Source: Shewanella atlantica (lineage in GTDB: Bacteria; Pseudomonadota; Gammaproteobacteria; Enterobacterales; Shewanellaceae). From it: a stretch of DNA of 64,000 bases. Every line of letters begins with the position of its first letter. Position 1 is the stretch's first letter. The stretch covers positions 1 to 64,000 of the forward strand of contig NZ_RXNV01000006.1 of NCBI RefSeq assembly GCF_003966265.1, in the 5' to 3' direction. Positions 8,945 through 20,500 of the stretch are shown in pieces. Both the position numbers and the translations under genes were made by a program. Under the pieces are notes generated by a model that did not search any database, was not told the origin of the DNA, and was given only the letters and a program-made list of their open reading frames with translations.

Positions 8945-9332
8945 GTGGCTCAAACCTGTTCATGACATAATCGTGTTATTTATGCTGAAGTAAGTGGCTC
9001 AAACCTGTGCATGACATAATCGTGTTATTTATGCTGAAGTAAGTGGCTCAAACCTGTGCATGACATAGTCGTGTTATTTATGCAGAAGTAAGTGGCTCAA
9101 ACCTGTGCATGACATAGTCGTGTTATTTATGCAGAAGTAAGTGGCTCAAACCTGTGCATGACATAATAGTGTTATTTATGCAGAAGTAAGTGGCTCAAAC
9201 CTGTGCATGACATAATCGTGTTATTTATGCTGAAGTAAGTGGCTCAAACCTGTGCATGACATAATCGTGTTATTTATGCTGAAGTAAGTGGCTCAAACCT
9301 GTGCATGACATAGTCGTGTTATTTATGCAGAA
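8941..9332 (+). repeat. 49-bp tandem repeat, 8 copies
   Basis: Eight full units begin GTAAGTGGCTCAAACCTGTG, at 8941, 8990, 9039, 9088, 9137, 9186, 9235 and 9284. A partial ninth starts at 9333. Units differ only at a few positions (TGCTG or TGCAG; CATAATC, CATAGTC or CATAATA). Each unit ends with a copy of the last codons and stop of the cupin regulator (TTTATGCAGAAGTAA), so the array appears to have grown from the gene's 3' end. It fills nearly the whole 426-bp gap to the LysR gene. There are no unique spacers, so it is not a CRISPR. Confidence 0.97.
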
Positions 9333-9370
9333 GTAAGCGCCTGGAGTAACCTTGAGTTATAAACATATAT

Positions 9371-10318
9371 TTATCCATGCCAAGACTTGATTGCCCCCCG
9401 CAATCTCTCTTCTCTGCCGCAGCCTCTGCCTGAGTTACAACGCTCAAGCGCGGCCATCATATGGTCGATAAATCGCTGACTCGCTAAGCTGATAAAACGT
9501 CTGGAGGGATACACCAGGTAGCACTTGCCGATATAGGGCTCTACATCCTCAAACAGCATAGTCAGCTCACCCCGCTCAACATACTCATGAGTCGCCTCTA
9601 TGGGCAGGAAGGCGATCCCGCGGCCACTTAAGGTCGCTTGTAAACAAAGCTCAATGCTATTGAGGCACAAATTGCCTTTCACCGCTATGGTCCTATCATT
9701 ACCGAACGGAACTTCATTGAAGATCCGACCATTAGGGTAGCGAAACAGGATTGAGTTGTGGTTCGAAAGTTCTTCCGGAAGGACTGGCGTGCCAGCCTTT
9801 GCCAGATACTCAGGGCTGGCGACAAAATGCAGCACTTCACTGAGCATCTCCCTTGCCACCATCTCATTTTCGTTAAATGCGTCCTCAACCATAAAGGCCA
9901 GATCGATTTTGTTACGGATCATATCCTGAGGCTCGGTACTGACAATCAGCTCGACGGTTAGATCCGGGTTGTGATCCATAAACTCAAAGATACCAGTAAC
10001 GATATCCTGTAACTGAGGTACCGGGAAAATGAGGATACGCAGGTGACCTCCAATCTCGGCCTCTGTATCGGTGAGTTCCACCATGGTCTGTTCAAGATCA
10101 CCGAGAATTGACTGGGTCTTATCGTAGAAGTGACTTCCCGAAGCCGTTAGCGTCATGGAGCGACTCTGACGATGAAATAACTTCACCTTCAGATCATCCT
10201 CTAGCGTTTGCAGGCGACGACTCACGGTCGACTTGGGAAGATTCAGCAGATCTGCCGCGTCCACCAGGCTGCCTGTTTCTACGATGCGGTGAAACAGGGA
10301 AATATCTTCAGTTTTCAT
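9371..10318 (-). CDS. LysR-type regulator next to RND pump
   Basis: This 315-residue protein has an N-terminal winged helix (GSLVDAADLLNLPKSTVSRRLQTLEDDL) and a substrate-binding effector domain at about residues 90-290. It belongs to the LTTR family (CrgA-like group). It is divergent from the RND efflux pair with a 265-bp shared control region and is the likely regulator of that pair. The C-terminus after about residue 295 is Arg/Gly-rich and looks unconserved. Confidence 0.88.
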   Translation of the reverse strand: MKTEDISLFHRIVETGSLVDAADLLNLPKSTVSRRLQTLEDDLKVKLFHRQSRSMTLTASGSHFYDKTQSILGDLEQTMVELTDTEAEIGGHLRILIFPVPQLQDIVTGIFEFMDHNPDLTVELIVSTEPQDMIRNKIDLAFMVEDAFNENEMVAREMLSEVLHFVASPEYLAKAGTPVLPEELSNHNSILFRYPNGRIFNEVPFGNDRTIAVKGNLCLNSIELCLQATLSGRGIAFLPIEATHEYVERGELTMLFEDVEPYIGKCYLVYPSRRFISLASQRFIDHMMAALERCNSGRGCGREERLRGAIKSWHG

Positions 10319-10583
10319 AACTCACTCTCACATTCATATTCACACTCAATGTCACTGTCACACATTCAGTCACTCATTGGCTGCAGGCATAACCACTATC
10401 CCGATCAGATAGTCCAAATTGATAACCCGGAACGATCATGCACATGGTTAGGTTTTACAATCAAGAATAGATAGTTTCAATTTATGGAACTGATGATTCC
10501 ATACATTCCCATTTTCTTCAATATTAGATACTGCTATCTTAGCGGCAATTGATACACTCTGTCGCAAATATGGAACTCGCTTT

Positions 10584-11663
10584 ATGAAGCATCTACAAAA
10601 AACACTCATCACTCTAATGACCACAGCAATACTTGCCGGCTGCAGCGCAGAGTCTACCGAGGTTGCCCCGCAACCGATAAGACCGGTGAAGTTGTTGGAA
10701 GTCACAGATGTTAATGCCGCTTCTATCCGGGATTTTCCGGCAAAAATAGCCGCCACTAAACAGGCCGATCTTGCCTTCAGAGTATCTGGTCAACTGATTG
10801 ACTTCACTCTGGTAGAGGGCCAGCAAGTCAAGAAAGGCACAACCTTAGCGCGTCTGGATGACAGAGATGCCCGCAACACCTTGCTTAACCGCGAAGCCGA
10901 TCATGAACTGGCGACTGCCGACTATAAGCGTAAGGGCGAGCTTCTGCGTCGCGAACTGATCTCTCAGGCCGATTATGATCTGGCCAAGGCTCAGCTAAAG
11001 TCTGCCACAGCGGCCCTTGCCAATGCCCGTGACCAATTAAGCTACACCCGATTAACAGCCCCCTATGATGGCACCGTCGCTAAGATCACTATGGATAATT
11101 TCCAGATGGTTCAGGCAAACCAGCCGGTTTTAGTGTTACAAAAAGATCGTAATATCGATGTGGTCATTCAGGTACCTGAGTCTATGGCGGGCCGCGCCAT
11201 TAAATTTAACCCAAACGCCGAGTTTCAGCCTGAGGTGCGTTTCAGTACCCAGCCCGATTTAAGCTACAAGGTAAGCCTGAAGGAACACGCGACCCAGGTC
11301 ACTCCTGGCACTCAGAGCTATGAAGTGGTGTATACCCTTCCAAGACCCACACAGATTAACGTACTTCCGGGTATGAGTGCGGAGCTGACATTAGACCTCT
11401 CATCAGGCAATGAACTAAGCAAAACTGTCGTTCCTGCAAGTGCGGTAATGAAGCGCGATCTCGATGGTGAGAATATCGTCTGGATCTACCATGACGATAC
11501 CGGCAAGGTGATGCCTCAAATCGTCACCTTAGGCCGTGTGACAACAGATGGGGTCGAAATTCTACAAGGATTATCCTTAGGCGATCAATTCGTTGTCGCT
11601 GGCGTGCAATACCTGTCGGCCGAACAAACCGTGAAACCACTCCGCTGGCAACGTGGGGTGTAA
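10584..11663 (+). CDS. RND efflux periplasmic adaptor (membrane fusion) lipoprotein
   Basis: This 359-residue protein has a lipoprotein signal (ILAGCS, Cys at about 20). It shows the adaptor layout: split lipoyl domain (VSGQLIDFTLVEGQQVKKGTTLARLD, later LTAPYDGTVA), a short helical hairpin with heptad Ala/Leu at about residues 105-150, then beta-barrel and membrane-proximal domains. It links the inner-membrane pump to an outer-membrane channel. The pump gene follows after 68 bp. No channel gene is nearby, so a TolC encoded elsewhere is presumably used. Confidence 0.92.
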   Translation: MKHLQKTLITLMTTAILAGCSAESTEVAPQPIRPVKLLEVTDVNAASIRDFPAKIAATKQADLAFRVSGQLIDFTLVEGQQVKKGTTLARLDDRDARNTLLNREADHELATADYKRKGELLRRELISQADYDLAKAQLKSATAALANARDQLSYTRLTAPYDGTVAKITMDNFQMVQANQPVLVLQKDRNIDVVIQVPESMAGRAIKFNPNAEFQPEVRFSTQPDLSYKVSLKEHATQVTPGTQSYEVVYTLPRPTQINVLPGMSAELTLDLSSGNELSKTVVPASAVMKRDLDGENIVWIYHDDTGKVMPQIVTLGRVTTDGVEILQGLSLGDQFVVAGVQYLSAEQTVKPLRWQRGV

Positions 11664-11731
11664 TAGCTCCCGGTATTGCCTCTATCCTCTCAAAATTTAA
11701 TTAATCGCTTTCGCCTGCAAGGATTTAACCT

Positions 11732-14700
11732 GTGAATTTCGCTCAATACTCAATCGAACATAAAGTTGTCAGCTGGATGTTTGCCCTGCTACTGCTCGTT
11801 GGGGGCAGTATCTCATTTCTTGGCCTTGGCCAGCTCGAATTCCCCGAGTTCACCCTCAAGCAGGCACTTGTGGTCACCGCTTACCCCGGAGCCTCCCCCG
11901 AACAGGTGGAGGAGGAGGTCACTCTTGCCCTGGAAGACGCTATTCAACAGCTCGATGCCGTCAAACATATCACCTCGGTGAACAGTGCCGGCCTGTCTCA
12001 AATAGAGGTAGAGGTAGAAGACCATTACGATGCGACAGAGCTACCACAGGTATGGGATGAGCTCCGCCGTAAGGTCAACGACAAGATAAGTGAGTTACCT
12101 CCCGGGGTAATGACCCCCAGCGTCATCGATGATTTCGGTGATGTTTACGGTATCTTGCTTAACGTCACAGGTGATGGCTACACGAGTCGTGAACTGCAAA
12201 ACTATGCCGACTTTCTAAGACGTGAATTGGTACTGGTCGATGGCGTAAAAAAGGTCAATATTGCCGGAAAAATTACCGAACAGGTTGTTGTTGAGATATC
12301 ACAGCAAAAGCTCAATGCCTTAGGTCTTGACCAAGACTATATCTATAGCCTGATCAACAGCCAAAACGTCGTGTCTAACGCTGGCAGCATCCGGGTCGGC
12401 GATAACCGTATCCGTATCCATCCAACCGGTGAGTTTAATCAGGTTAAGCAGATGGAACGTCTGCTTATCAGCGCACCGGGCAGCACTAAGCTTATCTACC
12501 TTGGCGATATTGCTAAGATCTATAAAGATAACGATGAAACGCCAAAAGATATCTATCACGGTAATGGCGAGGCGGCGCTATCGGTTGGTATTGCATTTTC
12601 CGGCGGCGTGAACGTGGTCGATGTAGGTGCAGCTATCAACCAAAGGCTTGCAGAACTTGATAATCAACGCCCTATCGGACTGGAGCTGGTTACAGTCTAT
12701 GACCAGAGTAAGATGGTTGACCAAACTGTCTCAGGCTTCTTAGTCAATCTGGCAGAATCTATTGCCATCGTGATCGGCGTACTGCTGATATTTATGGGAG
12801 TGCGGGCGGGCCTGCTGATGGGGCTGGTGCTGCTACTGACTATATTAGGCACCTTTATCGTGATGAATGTGCTCAATATCGAGCTACAGATCATCTCGCT
12901 GGGCGCGCTGATCATAGCCCTGGGTATGTTGGTAGATAACGCCATCGTGGTTACCGAAGGGATCCTTATCGGCATAAAACGCGGTCAATCCCGACTGGAA
13001 ACAGCCAAAGAGGTGGTGTCACAGACTCAGTGGCCACTACTGGGTGCCACTGTTATCGCCATCCTTGCCTTCGCGCCTATTGGCTTGTCCAACACGGCAA
13101 CCGGTGAGTTCTGTGTATCCCTGTTCCAGGTACTGCTGATCTCTCTGTTTATCAGCTGGATCACCGCCATGACACTGACCCCGTTTTTCTGTCACCTGAT
13201 GTTTAAAGACGGTGAAGCCAGCATTGATGAAAATGACGACCCTTACAAGGGCTGGATATTTCAGTTATACCGTGGTGCCTTAAACCTGGCGATGCGTTTT
13301 CGCGCCATCACCATACTTATGGTTATCGCCGCCCTGATTGCCTCGGTAATGGGATTCGGACATGTAAAAAATGTCTTCTTCCCCGCCTCGAATACACCTA
13401 TGTTCTTTGTCGATGTGTGGATGCCTGAGGGCACAGATATTAAGGCAACCGAGCACCTGCTCGGACGCATCGAACAAGACTTGATGCAGCAGCAAGAGGT
13501 CCATGATATCGGCTTGGTCAATCTGACCAGCGTGATAGGTCAAGGGGGACAAAGGTTTGTGCTCTCCTATGCTCCGGAGAAAGGCTATAGTGCCTACGGT
13601 CAGCTGTTAATTGAGATGACAGATCTCACCACCTTGAATCAATATATGCGCACTCTGGAGCGGGAGCTCAGCCTCAAGTATCCGGAAGCTGAATATCGCT
13701 TCAAATATATGGAAAATGGACCAAGTCCGGCGGCTAAGATAGAGGCACGCTTCTATGGTGAAGATCCAAAAGTGCTGCGCCAGCTGGCGACTCAGGCCGA
13801 AGCTATCTTAGATGCTGAGCCGACAGCCGTGGGCGTCAGACATAGCTGGCGCAATCAGGTGACCCTCATTCGTCCGCAGCTTGCACTGGCTCAGGCACGT
13901 GAAACCGGGATCAGCAAGCAAGATCTCGATAACTCTCTGCTGGTTAACTTCAGTGGTAAGCAAGTGGGTGTCTATCGTGAAAACAGCCATCTGTTGCCAA
14001 TCATTGCCAGGGCGCCAGCCGAAGAGCGTTTAGATGCGGACAGTCTGTGGAAGCTGCAGGTCTGGAGCTCGGAGAACAATGTATTTGTACCGGCAACTCA
14101 AGTCGTGTCTGAGTTCACCACCGAATGGGAAAACCCGCTCATCATGCGTCGTGACAGAAAACGTATGCTGGCCGTGTATGCCGACCCGATCAATGGCACC
14201 GATGAGACTGCCGACTCGGTATTTCGAAAAATCAGAGCCGATATTGAAGCCATCGAGCTTCCAAGTGGCTATGAGTTGGAGTGGGGCGGCGAGTTTGAAA
14301 CCGCCGGCGAGGCTCAGGTCTCGGTATTCAGCTCAATTCCTATGGGTTATCTGGCAATGTTTCTAATCACGGTACTGTTGTTTAACTCGGTGCGCCAGCC
14401 ATTGGTTATCTGGTTTACCGTGCCACTATCACTCATAGGTGTAGTATCAGGACTATTGCTGTTCGATGCACCATTTAGCTTTATGGCCCTGCTCGGCCTG
14501 TTGAGTCTTACGGGGATGATCATCAAGAATGGCATAGTGTTGGTTGACCAGATTAATCTGGAGTTGAGTCAGGGCAAGGAGGCTTATCTTGCTGTCATTG
14601 ACTCATCGGTCAGCCGCGTACGCCCCGTGCTGATGGCTGCCATCACGACCATGCTGGGTATGTTACCGCTGCTGAGTGATGCCTTCTTCGGCTCCATGGC

Positions 14701-14809
14701 GATCACCATCATCTTTGGCTTAGGCTTTGCCTCGGTATTGACGCTTATCGTATTGCCGGTGACTTACACATTGGCATTTAGAATTCCCTATCCACGTCGA
14801 GGAGGTTAA
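11732..14809 (+). CDS. RND efflux pump inner-membrane transporter
   Basis: This 1025-residue proton-driven exporter is of the AcrB/MexB superfamily (HAE1-like). It has one N-terminal helix, a large periplasmic loop, five clustered helices (about residues 335-480), a second large loop and a C-terminal helix cluster from about 870. The intramembrane Asp appears in LGMLVDNAIVVTEG at about 400. The start is a GTG with an AAGGA site 8 bp upstream. It is cotranscribed with the adaptor and ends 70 bp before a terminator. Divergent control by the LysR protein is likely. The substrate is unknown. Confidence 0.94.
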   Translation: MNFAQYSIEHKVVSWMFALLLLVGGSISFLGLGQLEFPEFTLKQALVVTAYPGASPEQVEEEVTLALEDAIQQLDAVKHITSVNSAGLSQIEVEVEDHYDATELPQVWDELRRKVNDKISELPPGVMTPSVIDDFGDVYGILLNVTGDGYTSRELQNYADFLRRELVLVDGVKKVNIAGKITEQVVVEISQQKLNALGLDQDYIYSLINSQNVVSNAGSIRVGDNRIRIHPTGEFNQVKQMERLLISAPGSTKLIYLGDIAKIYKDNDETPKDIYHGNGEAALSVGIAFSGGVNVVDVGAAINQRLAELDNQRPIGLELVTVYDQSKMVDQTVSGFLVNLAESIAIVIGVLLIFMGVRAGLLMGLVLLLTILGTFIVMNVLNIELQIISLGALIIALGMLVDNAIVVTEGILIGIKRGQSRLETAKEVVSQTQWPLLGATVIAILAFAPIGLSNTATGEFCVSLFQVLLISLFISWITAMTLTPFFCHLMFKDGEASIDENDDPYKGWIFQLYRGALNLAMRFRAITILMVIAALIASVMGFGHVKNVFFPASNTPMFFVDVWMPEGTDIKATEHLLGRIEQDLMQQQEVHDIGLVNLTSVIGQGGQRFVLSYAPEKGYSAYGQLLIEMTDLTTLNQYMRTLERELSLKYPEAEYRFKYMENGPSPAAKIEARFYGEDPKVLRQLATQAEAILDAEPTAVGVRHSWRNQVTLIRPQLALAQARETGISKQDLDNSLLVNFSGKQVGVYRENSHLLPIIARAPAEERLDADSLWKLQVWSSENNVFVPATQVVSEFTTEWENPLIMRRDRKRMLAVYADPINGTDETADSVFRKIRADIEAIELPSGYELEWGGEFETAGEAQVSVFSSIPMGYLAMFLITVLLFNSVRQPLVIWFTVPLSLIGVVSGLLLFDAPFSFMALLGLLSLTGMIIKNGIVLVDQINLELSQGKEAYLAVIDSSVSRVRPVLMAAITTMLGMLPLLSDAFFGSMAITIIFGLGFASVLTLIVLPVTYTLAFRIPYPRRGG

Positions 14810-14884
14810 TGAGGTCTGATTAATTAACAAGAAAGCTTGATGAATTGATAGCTTGACAATTTGATAAAAAATGCTTCCCGGCAC

Positions 14885-14915
14885 TCCCGGCTCGCTGATG
14901 CGAGTCGGGATTTTT
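14885..14915 (+). terminator. terminator of the RND operon
   Basis: TCCCGGCTCGC (14885-14895) pairs with GCGAGTCGGGA (14900-14910), with one G-T wobble and a 4-nt loop, followed by TTTTTATTT. Confidence 0.8.
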
Positions 14916-14942
14916 ATTTCACCGGTTAACTTTGCAGATCAT

Positions 14943-17351
14943 CTAGATAGGCGATCCCGGTGGCATCTTAAGTGGCTTAGGAATGAGTTTCACCTTAGCG
15001 TCTTTAAGTCCCCTCTCCACCCCATCGGCTAACCAGGCAAAATGTGCCGCCTCATAGGCACTGGCACGTTTAACTTTGCGTTTAAGTTGCTTAAGGGTAT
15101 AACGCAATCTATCGGCAACTTGTGCCTTAACTTCCGGGCGAGTCCGCTCATCATGGTATGCCGATAACAGCTCATCTATGATGACGCTATTGACGCGCAT
15201 CCAGACTCCCAGCTTACTCCCTGTGGGAATATCCGCGTACAGGGTGCTGCCGAGCAACTTGTCTACGATAGCGGGAACCGAAAGCTGCTCCTCCCTGTCA
15301 TTCAGGTAGGCCTGATTCACCCGATTTAACCGCTCGGATGCCAGAAGTTGCTGTACGGTATGACGGCTCAATACTTCGGCCATCCCCATAGGATCGCTTA
15401 TGACTCCCAGGCCGGAATCGAAACTTTCCCGACTGCGATTATAGTTGCCCGATTTAGGCACTAAGGCTTCCTGCAAGGGTTGAGAGATTGCCAGCGCCGA
15501 TGGTTGCAGAGTTTGTACCAAAGCATCCAGCGCACTTTTCTGCAGCTGTGGAGCAAGGTAATGCCAGGACTCACCGTCCATGCCATCATAATAATTGTAA
15601 TCGGTACCACCGATAAACTTAGCCGCTGCAGCTATCTGATAACGAGTCAGCAAGTAGACCGGCACAAAGGTGTCACTAAGCTCTCCCATCGGCTGCTTAG
15701 CTAACAGCGCCAGATTTGAAAAATCCTCAATCGCCTGTGCCCGCACCTTACCGAGTCGGATCAGCTCGGCGACGGGATCGCTACCGTTATCCCAGAGACT
15801 CGCATAGGCATGGCTTGCCCCCTTAGCGCGGGAATCCGCCTCCCCGATAAAACGTAGACCATCCAGTTGCACCTTTTTCATTAGTGCCGAAAGCTGAGTC
15901 GACGCTTCAACTTCATCGGCAAACTCGCCGTAGCCGTACTCGACGATAAAGGTGTCCCAGGCACCAAGTCCAGTACCATAGGGAGCCGAAATGTCGATTT
16001 TACCTCCCTGCAGGGTCGCCTGTGGATGGGGGTAATCCATCACAGACGCATTGTCATTACTCGAGGCGGCGAAGTTATGATCGAATCCAAGAGTATGTCC
16101 TACCTCGTGGGCCGCAAGCTGACGTATTCGAGCCAGAGAGAGTGACATAGCCGCTTCATCGGCCGCCGCTCTGTCTTCCCAACCCGCCGTTAAGCCACGA
16201 GCGATGAGGTGATCCTGACGTACGCGTTGACTGCCGAGAGTGACATGTCCCTTGATGATCTCACCGGTTCTGGGATCGGCCACTGCCGAGCCGTAAGACC
16301 AGCCACGGGTTGCCCTATGTACCCACTGGATCACGTTGTAACGCACATCCTGGGGATCGGCATCCTCGGGAAGCAGTTCAACTTTGAAACCATTGATAAA
16401 TCCTGCCTGTGTAAACGCCTCTTCCCACCAGCTTGCCCCCTCTAACAGGGCACTACGGATCGGCTCCGGCACACCGGGATCCAAGTAGTAAGTGATAGGC
16501 TTAACTACTTCGCTGGGCGCATCCCCAGGGGTCACCTTCTGCAACCTATGGCGCAAGAGGTGATGCTGACGAATATCCTCATCAACCTCACTGCCATGAT
16601 CGAGATACTCATCCGAGAGATAACCACTCATGGGATGATAATCACGGGCGGTATAGCCCTCTTCAGGCAGCGCGATAAATGAATAACGCAGGCGCACCGA
16701 CATATGTTTGCCATCTGGGGTAACCTGAGCGACATACTCTCCGGCTTTTTTGCTGTTAAATGAAAGCAGCACATCGACGTCGCTGTTACGCTCGAAGGAC
16801 TTGACCCCTTCGGGTAAAATAACCGACCGCGCCTTGTCGAGCTGGTAACTGCCCTGCTTTGTCTGCTCCAGAGTCTCGGCTATTCCGTGGAGATCGCTCA
16901 CAACCAACTCATTGATCGATACCAGATCCCTCTTACCGTCAATCACCTTCCCACGCCACAGAACAGACTCGGCGAACGCCTCTTTAACGGCTCTTTGCTC
17001 GGCACTGTTATCTGTACTGGCCCGATATTGAGTATTGAGTTGCTTAAGTAGCAGGTAAGGCCCGTGGCGCTCGAACTGCACCATTCGCGTATAACCCAGC
17101 TGGCCGCGATCGAGTCCGATATCGTTAGAACCGACCCCCTGGGGTAAGCTGGTCAGCAACAGAAAGGGCTGATTAAGCTTGTTAGCCTCCAGATATAACT
17201 CACCGTCGGCTTTAGAGTAAAAGAGATTGATAAAACCTTTGGCTGACTGGCTCTTTTTAATGATGGTGGCGGTATTTGTCGGCGCGGCAATAACGTTGGC
17301 GGCAGGGATAGACATAAGTGCAATTGCCAAGGCGATGTTATAGGGCTTCAT
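14943..17351 (-). CDS. secreted zinc-dependent metalloprotease (DUF5117/DUF4953 type)
   Basis: This 802-residue protein has a Sec signal ending near NVIAA. The catalytic zinc motif HEVGHTLGFDH (extended HExxHxxGxxH, metzincin-like) is at about residues 411-421, followed by a Met-turn candidate SVMDYP. The N-terminal half matches the conserved beta-rich region seen before the protease domain in this family. It should act in the periplasm or outside the cell on peptides or proteins. An AAGGAG site sets the start. It is monocistronic, convergent with the RND operon. Confidence 0.88.
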   Translation of the reverse strand: MKPYNIALAIALMSIPAANVIAAPTNTATIIKKSQSAKGFINLFYSKADGELYLEANKLNQPFLLLTSLPQGVGSNDIGLDRGQLGYTRMVQFERHGPYLLLKQLNTQYRASTDNSAEQRAVKEAFAESVLWRGKVIDGKRDLVSINELVVSDLHGIAETLEQTKQGSYQLDKARSVILPEGVKSFERNSDVDVLLSFNSKKAGEYVAQVTPDGKHMSVRLRYSFIALPEEGYTARDYHPMSGYLSDEYLDHGSEVDEDIRQHHLLRHRLQKVTPGDAPSEVVKPITYYLDPGVPEPIRSALLEGASWWEEAFTQAGFINGFKVELLPEDADPQDVRYNVIQWVHRATRGWSYGSAVADPRTGEIIKGHVTLGSQRVRQDHLIARGLTAGWEDRAAADEAAMSLSLARIRQLAAHEVGHTLGFDHNFAASSNDNASVMDYPHPQATLQGGKIDISAPYGTGLGAWDTFIVEYGYGEFADEVEASTQLSALMKKVQLDGLRFIGEADSRAKGASHAYASLWDNGSDPVAELIRLGKVRAQAIEDFSNLALLAKQPMGELSDTFVPVYLLTRYQIAAAAKFIGGTDYNYYDGMDGESWHYLAPQLQKSALDALVQTLQPSALAISQPLQEALVPKSGNYNRSRESFDSGLGVISDPMGMAEVLSRHTVQQLLASERLNRVNQAYLNDREEQLSVPAIVDKLLGSTLYADIPTGSKLGVWMRVNSVIIDELLSAYHDERTRPEVKAQVADRLRYTLKQLKRKVKRASAYEAAHFAWLADGVERGLKDAKVKLIPKPLKMPPGSPI

Positions 17352-17574
17352 TTGCTCTCCTTGAAAGGGGGACTACAGCTTAAATACTTTTAGTTCTTGT
17401 TGTTGGCTGCAGAGATGAAATGTTGATGAATAAAACGAGCTTAAACTGCTCGCGAGTCAGTCTCAAGTGCAAATAATTCAATGACTACCGCCGATGGAAA
17501 TAACACTATCTCCATCAGCGGATAAATCTCCCGATGCGAGCAAGAATTTGCCTTTCAGGATACAAGTTTGCTAA

Positions 17575-20500
17575 TTAATTTTTCTCATTTATCCAATGAC
17601 TTAATGTATCAAATAATTCATTAAGCACGATTGGCTTGGTTATGTGCGCATTCATTCCGGCCGACAAACTCTTCTCTCTGTCACCTGACATAGCATGTGC
17701 AGTCATGGCGATAATAGGCAACTCAGTCGAACTGTAGTGCTTACGCAGCTCTTTCGTTGCCGTCAACCCGTCCATTACCGGCATCTGGATATCCATAAGC
17801 ACGGCATCAAACGCTTTATCTTCGATCATATCGATAGCGATCTGACCATTTTCGGCCACATCCACCTCATAACCCGCACTCTTAAGTAGCTCAGTGGCAA
17901 CCTGCTGGTTAATAAAGTTATCTTCGACTAACAAGACCTTGCCGGCGTGCTCGTCTACTTCCTCTTCCGGCAACTCGGCAACCGGGTTGAGTTTTGGTTC
18001 ATCGGCAAAGGCCGAGATGATCTCATCGAATAGTGCCGATGCTTTAAATGGCTTTTGCAACATGGCGAAAATATTCGACTTCTCAACATCTTTTTGCAGG
18101 GGTTCGGCCGCGTATGCCGTCATCATGATGACGATAGGACGCTTATCTAATCGACCATCGGCAACCATACGATCCAGCTCTTCTATCACAGCGATCCCGT
18201 CCATCTCCGGCATCATCCAGTCAAGCAGTAACAGATCCACCGAAGATCTGCCTAGCTTGTAGATAGCCTCTGAGCCACTCGCCGCCGTGTCCACCTCGAA
18301 GTGGAAATCTTGCATAACCGAAGAGTAGATCTGCAGTGCAGTCGGATTATCATCCACCACTAAGGTCTTAAGATTGCCTAATTTTTCAGGAACGATCATT
18401 GGCTTAACTTCTGCCTCTTCGGCGATCTCGAAGCTAATGGTAAAGCTGAAGGTACTGCCAACCCCCATCTCACTCTGAACCTGCATCTTACCGCCCATCA
18501 TAGACACCAGATGCTTACTGATAGATAGACCCAGCCCCGTACCACCATACTTTCTGGTGGTAGAACCATCGGCCTGAGCGAAGGCATCAAACAGGCTGGC
18601 CTGTTGCTCTTTACTGATACCAATACCGGTATCGCGCACCCAAAACTTAAGGGTGATTCTATGGTCGCGTTCGCCCACATCCTCACAGCCAAGCTCAATC
18701 TCACCACTCTGGGTAAACTTAACCGCGTTAGAGAGCATGTTGATCAGAACCTGACCCAGACGCAGGGGATCCCCTTCCAGAATAAGTCCTGCCGTCACCG
18801 GCGCATAGAGCAGTAGTTCAACACCTTTTTGCTGCGCTTTTAAGGCATTGAGATCGAGTGCATGATCCAATACCTTGTCCAGCGGGAACCCGACTCGCTC
18901 CAACTCTAATTTACCCGCTTCAATTTTAGAGAAGTCGAGAATGTCATTGATAATTCGCAGCAGTGATTGCGCCGAGAACCCGGCCTTATCCAGATAATCT
19001 TCCTGCTGTGGCGTCAGCGACGTGCGCTGAGCGAGCTGGAGCATACCGATAATCGCGTTCATAGGGGTACGAATTTCATGACTCATATTAGCCAGGAATT
19101 CACTCTTATAGAGGTTAGCGGACTCGGCATCTTGCTTCGCTTCCAGCATGGCCACTTCGTTACTCTTATGGCGGGTAATGTCTTTATGGGTTCCCACCAT
19201 ACGTTTAGGTTGGCTATCGACAGTAAACTCGACCACTCGACCACGTGAGAGCACCCAGTGGTACTGACCACTCTTACCACGCATTCTGAACTCGATATCG
19301 TAGGCACCGATAGGATCTGCCAGGTACTGGTCACGATACTCTTCGACACGGATACGGTCATCGGGATGAATCAACTCATCTAAGGTTGAAACCAACGCGG
19401 GGAACTCATTACTCTTGTAGCCCAACATAGAGTAGTAGGCCGGATTACAGATGATCTGCTCAGAGTCTAAGTACCAGTCCCATAATCCATCTTCTACCGC
19501 ATCCATGGCCAGATGATAACGCTCTTCAGACAACCTTAACTGCTCGGCCGACTCATATTCCCGGGTCACATCACGCCATACGGCAATCAAGCCCAGCAAT
19601 TCGCCACGTCGATTATAAAAAGGCAGTTTCAGGGTATCGAGCAGTACCGGCTTGCCCGCCAGCTCGACTTTCTCCTGATAACGTAGCGGCGTTCGTTCAG
19701 ACAGCACTCGCTCATCTTCGGCCTTAATCCGCACCGACTGCTCATCGGTCGTCAGCCTGATGCTCTCCTGCCCTATCATCTCACTCTCGGTGTAGCCCAG
19801 CATGCGCTCGGCAGACTTGTTGCAGCCTAAGTATTTGCCCTCTTTATCCTTAAACACAATCGCTTCAGGAATGGAGTCGAACAGCGAACGTAGTAGTGCG
19901 TATTCTCGTTCACGCCGCTCGGTGGTCTCTTTTAGCCTCTCGGTACGACGCGCCACCAGCTTATCCAGGCGACGGTTCTGCTCCGCCAGGTGCCTCGTGT
20001 ACTGCTGGTTTTCTTCGAAAATGCGACTCACCAGCAGGAACCAGGGCTCCCAGCCCGGAGTGATGGTCTCAGGTGGCTTTCTCGGCTCCTGGGAACAACC
20101 TTCGAGGTGAGTCAGCAGGCGGGAGGCGGGGTTCACGAAAGAGCGCCGCGTTTGCCAGTGAACTATGGTGACCAGGATCGACAGCGCGAGTACCACCAAG
20201 ATAAAGGTCAGCTCCAGTTTCTCCCAGGAATCCATGAAGAGCTCGTCTTCATCTTGCAGGTATAGCAAACGCCAGGGGGTATTCTGTAATGCCACCGAGT
20301 GGATATAGTAACCATTGCGGATTATCCCTTCATGGGCATCGAATAGTTCAGATTCCGGTATCGAGTGAAGCTCGGACGGGATCTTCTGGCTGATATGAAA
20401 TACACGGCTGATATTTGTCGCATCATTACCGTTATGGGAGAGAATATTGTTGTTCTGATCCAGCAAGATAACCGTACCGGGCATCTTAAAATAGAGCCTG

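Noticed and set aside
8941..9332. CRISPR array
   Set aside because: Units are contiguous 49-bp copies with no unique spacers and no cas genes nearby; it is a minisatellite.
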